This document shows positions 59,603 through 64,000 of a stretch of 64,000 nucleotides of DNA, one piece after another. Positions within the stretch are counted from its first letter, which is position 1; every line of letters starts with the position of its first letter. Where the stretch lies: positions 9,727 through 73,726 of the forward strand of contig NZ_JBJMAW010000012.1 in assembly GCF_046600735.1 (NCBI RefSeq), given 5' to 3'. The DNA is from Novilysobacter_A longmucuonensis. GTDB lineage: Bacteria > Pseudomonadota > Gammaproteobacteria > Xanthomonadales > Xanthomonadaceae. The notes beneath the pieces are model-generated. The model was not told the DNA's origin. It searched no databases and worked only from the letters and a program-made list of their open reading frames with translations. A program made the position numbers and the translations under genes.

Positions 59603-60037
59603 CTACGCAGTGCGCGGATGGTTCAGCACCAGCCAGTACAGGCCGACCTGCTTGACCGCCCATACGAACTGCTCGAAATCCACCGGCTTCTGGATGTAGC
59701 TGTTCACGCCCAGCGCGTAGCTGGCCTCGACATCGAACGGCTCGGCGCTGGTGGTCAGCACCACCACCGGCAGCGTGCGGGTGGCCTCGCTGCCGCGGAT
59801 GGCCTGCAGCACTTCGCGGCCGTCGACCTTGGGCAGGTTGAGGTCCAGCAGCACGATCGACGGCAGCTCGGACGCGTCGCGGTCGGCGTACTTGCCGCGT
59901 GCGAACAGGTAGTCCAGCGCCTCGGCGCCGTCACCGACCACCACCAGCCGGTTGGCGACCTTCGCCTCCTCGAACGCGAGCCGGGTCAGCTCGACGTCAT
60001 CGGGGTTGTCTTCGACCAGCAGGATTTCCTTGTGCAT
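59603..60037 (-). CDS. Single-domain response regulator (Rcp1-like)
   Basis: The product is 144 residues containing only a receiver domain: acidic pair EDN (Glu9, Asp10), phosphoacceptor Asp65 in IVLLDLNLPKVDG, Thr in VLTTSAEP and Lys in YIQKPVDF. The insertion between helix and strand (LDYLFARGKYADRDASELPS) is typical of Rcp1-type partners of PAS or phytochrome kinases. It has no output domain. The gene lies 32 bp downstream of the kinase gene, so they form a two-component pair. Confidence 0.93.
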   Translation of the reverse strand: MHKEILLVEDNPDDVELTRLAFEEAKVANRLVVVGDGAEALDYLFARGKYADRDASELPSIVLLDLNLPKVDGREVLQAIRGSEATRTLPVVVLTTSAEPFDVEASYALGVNSYIQKPVDFEQFVWAVKQVGLYWLVLNHPRTA

Positions 60038-60069
60038 CGATTGCTTTCCAGATTGCGCTCAACGCCCCA

Positions 60070-61266
60070 TTAGACATCAGCCGCGGGGGCGGCAGGTAAC
60101 TGCAGGTGAAACGTGCTGCCGGAGCCCGGCACCGATTCGGCCCGGATGCCGCCGCCGTGGCGTTCGGCGATGCGCTGGGCGATGGCCAGGCCGAGGCCAT
60201 GGCCGCCGCCCTGGTCGGGACCGTGCAGGCGCTGGAACGGCTCGAACAGCTTGTGCGCATAGCGCATGTCAAAGCCGCTGCCGGTGTCGCGCACGTGCAG
60301 CCGTAGCCCGCGCACGTCGGACTTCCCGCCGACCTCGACGTGCGGCGGCTCGCTGCCGCGCGAGAATTTCCAGGCGTTGCCGATCAAATGGGCGAGCATC
60401 AGCTTGAGCAGGCGTTCGTCACCGTATCCACACAACCCCGGCTGCACCTGGACCTGGCCGCTCCGCTCAGGCTCGGCCTCCTGCAGTTCGGCGGCGACCC
60501 AGTCGGCCAACAGGCTCAGGTCGACCGCCGCGGGCTTCATCTCGGCGCGGGTGGCGTAGGACAGCTCGCTCAGTGCGGCCAGCAGGCTGCTCATGCGCGA
60601 GGCGGCGGCGCGGATGCGGTCGAGGTGATCCCGGCCGGTCTCGTCGAGCTGCTGGTGGCAACGCTCGGCCAGCCGCTCGGAAAAACTCTCGATCGAGCGC
60701 AACGGCGCCCGCAAGTCGTGCGAGACCGCGTCGACGAACATCTGCAACTGCCGGTTGGAGGCGTCCAGCGGGTGCTCGCGCGAGGCTGAGCTGGCCCGCA
60801 GCTCCGCCTCCGCGGGGTTCTGCTCGCTGACATCGCGCAGTTGCACCAGCAGGTACTGCGGCGCACCGCTCGCATCGCGCATCAGCGCGAGGTGGGCGTG
60901 TGTCCACACCGTGTGTCCGTCGCGGTGCAGGTAGCGCTGCTGTGCATCGAGCGTTTCCTGCTCGCCGGCCACCAGCGCGTCCAATGCCGCCGCCGAGCGC
61001 GCGGCATCGTCGGGATGGGTGAAATCGGCGGCCGGCCACCCGACCATCTCTTCGGCGGAATATCCGAGCATCCGTTCGAGCGCCGGATTGACCTCGACCC
61101 AGCGCCGCCGCAGGTCGACGATCGCCGTGCCGATGCCGGATGCGGCCATTGCCAGGCGGAAGCGGTCGTTTCCGGCATCGCCGGTGCGCGGTTCGGACAA
61201 GAAGATCACCAGTTCCCGAGTGAACGAAAAGTGTAGCGACCTCCGCCGTGATAGCGCGGTAGACAT
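60070..61266 (-). CDS. PAS-domain sensor histidine kinase (phytochrome-type HisKA)
   Basis: The product is 398 residues from ATG 61266. A PAS domain (about 35-155, with NPALERMLGYSAEEMVGWPA and HRDGHTVWTHAHLALMRDAS then a PAC-like QLRDVSEQ) leads to the HisKA helix FVDAVSHDLRAPLRSIESFS and a GHKL ATPase (MLAHLIGNAWKFSRG, DTGSGFD, GGGHGLGLAIAQRIAERHGG). It has no membrane helix, so it senses a cytosolic signal. The first about 15 residues are uncertain. The partner regulator follows on the same strand; the gene is divergent from the permease. Confidence 0.92.
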   Translation of the reverse strand: MSTALSRRRSLHFSFTRELVIFLSEPRTGDAGNDRFRLAMAASGIGTAIVDLRRRWVEVNPALERMLGYSAEEMVGWPAADFTHPDDAARSAAALDALVAGEQETLDAQQRYLHRDGHTVWTHAHLALMRDASGAPQYLLVQLRDVSEQNPAEAELRASSASREHPLDASNRQLQMFVDAVSHDLRAPLRSIESFSERLAERCHQQLDETGRDHLDRIRAAASRMSSLLAALSELSYATRAEMKPAAVDLSLLADWVAAELQEAEPERSGQVQVQPGLCGYGDERLLKLMLAHLIGNAWKFSRGSEPPHVEVGGKSDVRGLRLHVRDTGSGFDMRYAHKLFEPFQRLHGPDQGGGHGLGLAIAQRIAERHGGGIRAESVPGSGSTFHLQLPAAPAADV

Positions 61267-61326
61267 CTCGCGAGCGTCCCGGCGGGGCTGCCGATGCAAT
61301 ATCACCCTTTTGCGATATCCCCCACA

Positions 61327-63135
61327 ATGCCGGCCATGGAGCTGCCCCAGATCATCTTCCTGCTGATCCTCGCCGGTGCGCTGTACCTGTTCATCAGTGA
61401 GCGCCTGCGGGTGGACGTGACCGCGATGCTGACGCTGCTGGCGCTGGTGGTCAGCGGCGTGCTCGATTCGGAGCAGGCGTTGTCGGGTTTCGCCAGCGAG
61501 CCGGCGATCATCGTCGCGGCGGTGTTCGTGATTTCCGGCGGCCTGGCCGCCACCGGCATCACCGAGCGCATCGGCCAGTGGGTCGGCCAGGCCAGCGGCA
61601 GGAGCGAGAGCCGCGCGGTCGCGGTGGTGATGCCGACGGTCGCGGCGTTGTCATCGTTCACCCACCACGTGATGGTGACCGCGATGATGCTGCCGATCCT
61701 CACCCGCCATGCCAAGGCGCAACGCCTGTCGGCCTCGCGCCTGCTGATGCCGATGTCGTTTGCGGCCTCGCTCGGCACCACCCTGACCCTGGTCAGCGCA
61801 CCGGCGTTCCTGCTGGCCAACGACCTGATCCAGCGTAGCGGGGCGCCGGGCCTGGGGATCTTCTCGATCACGCCGATCGGCCTTGCGCTGGTGCTGATCG
61901 GCATGGCCTACATGCTGCTCGCGCGCTGGCTGCTGCCCAAGCGTGGCGGCGAAACCGGCGACGACGAATACCTGCGACTGGACCGCTACCGCACCGAGCT
62001 GCTGATCGTCGACGGCTCGCGTTGGAACACGCGGCCATTGGCCGAGCTGCAGAAGGCGCTGGGCGACCGCTTCCGCATGCTCGGCTGGCTGCGCGACGGT
62101 GTCCTGCGCCGCGACCTCGGCGACAGCAGCCGGTTGCTCAAGGGCGACGTGTTGCTGGTGGAGGCCTCGGCCGATGCCCTGGCCTCGCTGCACGACGACC
62201 AGGGCCTGGCCTTGCGCGCCATCGCGCGTTTTGGCGACACCGCGACCGGCGAGGGCGAACCCCAGCTGGTGCAGGCCGTGGTCGCGCCGGGTTCGGAATT
62301 CATCGGCCGCAGCATCCGCGAGCTGGATTTCTCGCGCCAGTTCCACGCGGTGATCGCCGGCCTGTGGCGCCGAGGCGGAGCGATCACGCTGCGGCTGGCC
62401 GACGCGCGCCTGCGCGAGGGCGACCTGCTGGTGTTATGGGGCCGGCCCTCGCGCTTCACCGAGTTGGCCGCGCACCATGGTTTTCTGATGCTGGTGCCGT
62501 TCGCCGGCGAGGCCAAGCGGCGCGTGCGTGCACCGCTGGCGCTGGGGATCCTGGCGTTGACCGTGTTGGCCGCAGCGGCCGAATGGCTGCCGCCGGCACT
62601 GGCCTTCCTGTTCGGCGCGGTGGCGATCGTCGCCACGCGCTGCGTCGACATCGGCCAGGCCTACCGCGAAATCGACGTGCGCGTGTTCGTGATGATCGCC
62701 GGCGTGATCCCGCTGGGCATCGCGATGGAGCAGACCGGTACCGCGCAGTTGCTGGCGCAGGGATTGCTGCAAGTGGTCGCGCAATGGCCGGCGCTGGCGG
62801 TGCTGCTGGTGATGTTCTCGATCGCCGGCCTGCTGACCCAGATACTCTCGGATGCGGCGACCACGGTGCTGCTCGGTCCGATCGCGGTGTCGCTTGCGCA
62901 CTCGCTGGGCCTGCCGCCGACTCCGTTCGTGGTCTGCACCGCCTTGGGCGCGGTGGCGTCGTTCCTTACACCTATCGGCCACCACGGCAACTTGCTGATT
63001 TTGGGGCCGGGCCAGTACCGCTTCACCGACTTCCTGCGCATGGGGCTGCCGCTGACGGTGCTGATCGCGCTGGTCAGCGCGTGGATGGCGCGTTGGTTGT
63101 GGTTGGACGGGCCGCTGTGGCCGTTCACAATCTGA
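61327..63135 (+). CDS. SLC13-type (DASS/CitMHS-like) permease with TrkA-C domains
   Basis: The product is 602 residues with about eleven membrane helices split by two cytosolic TrkA-C domains (about 210-290 and 295-385: VDGSRWNTRPLAELQKALGD and VVAPGSEFIGRSIRELDFSR). The conserved ion-transporter strings are AALSSFTHHVMVTAMMLPIL, ASLGTTLTLVSAPAFLLAND, and ILSDAATTVLLGPIAVSLAH with TPIGHHGNLLILGPGQY. Members transport divalent anions such as sulfate or dicarboxylates with sodium or protons. The first Met is used; a second at 61336 fits equally well. Confidence 0.9.
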   Translation: MPAMELPQIIFLLILAGALYLFISERLRVDVTAMLTLLALVVSGVLDSEQALSGFASEPAIIVAAVFVISGGLAATGITERIGQWVGQASGRSESRAVAVVMPTVAALSSFTHHVMVTAMMLPILTRHAKAQRLSASRLLMPMSFAASLGTTLTLVSAPAFLLANDLIQRSGAPGLGIFSITPIGLALVLIGMAYMLLARWLLPKRGGETGDDEYLRLDRYRTELLIVDGSRWNTRPLAELQKALGDRFRMLGWLRDGVLRRDLGDSSRLLKGDVLLVEASADALASLHDDQGLALRAIARFGDTATGEGEPQLVQAVVAPGSEFIGRSIRELDFSRQFHAVIAGLWRRGGAITLRLADARLREGDLLVLWGRPSRFTELAAHHGFLMLVPFAGEAKRRVRAPLALGILALTVLAAAAEWLPPALAFLFGAVAIVATRCVDIGQAYREIDVRVFVMIAGVIPLGIAMEQTGTAQLLAQGLLQVVAQWPALAVLLVMFSIAGLLTQILSDAATTVLLGPIAVSLAHSLGLPPTPFVVCTALGAVASFLTPIGHHGNLLILGPGQYRFTDFLRMGLPLTVLIALVSAWMARWLWLDGPLWPFTI

Positions 63136-63336
63136 TACCCACTTCGGGGTGTGGCCAGCCGCGCTGCTGCGGTCATCCAACCTCGGGTGCCATTGCCGTC
63201 ATTCCAGCGACCCGCTGGGAGTCAATTTGACCCTGCCGCTGCCGCGGTTGCTGTTGCTGTTGCTGCAACGCAAATCAAACAACGCCGCCCCTCCGGGGTC
63301 GGGACTTCATCCGTTTTTATTGACACCGATGTTTTA
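63136..63336. other. Intergenic region with GTTGCT microrepeats next to the insertion sequence
   Basis: GTTGCTGTTGCTGTTGCTGC then CAACGC resembles the TGTGGC tract at 32059-32090 that ends GCTGCAACGCC, and the following GCCGCCCCTCCGGGGTCGGG recalls the CCCCGAAGGGGCGGCG edge of the large inverted repeat. The outer terminus of the insertion sequence should lie in 63290-63340 but no terminal repeat could be defined. Confidence 0.5.
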
Positions 63337-64000
63337 TCACGCCGACAACTCGAATTGCACCGGTGATTGGAACCCAAGGCTGGAGTGCAATCGCTGTCGG
63401 TTGTAGTACGGGATGTAGTCGTGAATGACGCGCCGCAGTTCCCGGTCGTGGTCGAATCGAACCCCGTGGTAGACGTCGCTTTTCATTGACTTGAAGAACG
63501 ATTCCATCGCCGCGTTGTCAGTGACGTACCGCGGTCGGTTCATGCTTTGCAGCACGCCCAAAGCCTGCAGCCGCCGCCGGAACGCGTAGCTGGCGAACTC
63601 GCTGCCCCGGTCGCTGTGGAAGACCAGTCCGAGTGATGGTCGGCGCGCCTGTACCGCACGATTGAGCGCAGCCAGCGTCAAAGCCACGTCGCGCCGCATC
63701 CCCATCGCCCAGCCCACCACGCGACGCGAGTAGCGGTCCATGACCACCGCCAGGTACCGCCAACCGTCGCGCACCTTCAAGTACGTCACGTCCCCCACCC
63801 AGACCTGGTCGAGGCGCGAGGGCGGGGCGTCCAGTTGCCTGTTCGGCACGCTCCCGTAGAACACCTTGTGACCGACGTGTCGCCGGTAAAGCTTGGCACT
63901 ACGAGCTTTCAGGCCGTGCTCGCGCATCAGCCGGGCGATGCGCTTGTTGCTAACGGCGATTCCTTCGTCACGCAGCACTGCGTGCACCCGCGGACTGCCG
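63337..64000 (-). mobile_element. IS3-family insertion sequence, transposase (orfB) 3' part
   Basis: At least 217 residues of an IS3-type transposase are visible; the gene continues beyond the window, since GSPRVHAVL reads in frame into the edge. The HTH_21-like start (NKRIARLMREHGLKARSAKL) leads to the rve integrase core with the DDE residues: QVWVGDVTYLKVRDGWRYLA (first Asp), GLVFHSDRGSEFASYAFR (second Asp) and VTDNAAMESFFKSMKSD (Glu), ending YYNRQRLHSSLGFQSPVQFE. All three are present, so the copy may be active if its orfA is intact outside. An IS next to the permease gene may influence it. Confidence 0.93.

Overview
This 64 kb, very GC-rich window looks like the chromosome of a Lysobacteraceae/Xanthomonadaceae gammaproteobacterium of the Lysobacter/Luteimonas/Xanthomonas group. 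The evidence is the overall protein style, two I78 peptidase-inhibitor lipoproteins, the fused indolepyruvate ferredoxin oxidoreductase, and many inverted copies of the intergenic repeat GTAGGAGCGGCTTCAGCCGCGA. The group assignment is inference from family knowledge; no rRNA, tRNA, CRISPR array, prophage or replication origin was seen.

Layout. 0-6 kb: the 3' part of tamB, an I78 inhibitor lipoprotein, an overlapping barnase-like RNase/barstar pair, a small Cys-rich protein, topoisomerase IB and a second I78 inhibitor. 6-9.8 kb: mrfB (DEDD exonuclease) and mrfA (DUF1998 helicase), a DNA repair pair. 9.8-12.4 kb: a less GC-rich accessory island with a winged-helix/GHKL-ATPase/STAS-like protein and a fic gene broken by an exact 25-bp tandem duplication. 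12.4-23.7 kb: COG2509 flavoprotein, DUF938 methyltransferase, M61 peptidase, a candidate 2H phosphoesterase, a glycine-zipper stress-type protein, the fused IOR enzyme and a periplasmic repeat protein. 23.7-31.4 kb: a TonB-receptor remnant, AEC transporter, a periplasmic protein, an orphan ParA, an overlapping sixA/YceI/phospholipase D operon, heptanucleotide repeats and two tandem paralogous tiny proteins. 31.5-38.6 kb: hotdog thioesterase, a large inverted-repeat element, PlsC, YheT-like hydrolase, a TPR/sulfotransferase-like protein, PEBP and UppP.

38.6-53 kb: glnA behind a clear sigma-54 promoter with an upstream NtrC-type palindrome, an ECF sigma/anti-sigma-like/DUF4097 operon, and a compact carbohydrate cluster (inositol-3-phosphate synthase, an apparently circularly permuted glycosidase-fold protein, FrhB-like protein, pyruvyl transferase, histidine phosphatase). 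Next come DUF2269 plus an SDR/DoxX-like membrane protein, then ntrB-ntrC, whose products would act on the glnA promoter 12 kb away. 53-64 kb: SodC lipoprotein, GNAT, a conserved unknown, FadI-like thiolase, a small unknown, fructose-1,6-bisphosphatase, a 2OG-Fe(II) oxygenase, a PAS histidine kinase/response regulator pair, an SLC13/TrkA-C permease and the end of an IS3-family transposase that runs off the window.

Most genes are ordinary housekeeping. The items most worth a second look are the Fic frameshift that separates the inhibitory helix from the catalytic domain, the permuted glycosidase in the inositol cluster, the twin tiny proteins at 31 kb, inverted heptamer arrays bracketing the glnA promoter, and the dense network of paired intergenic repeats.
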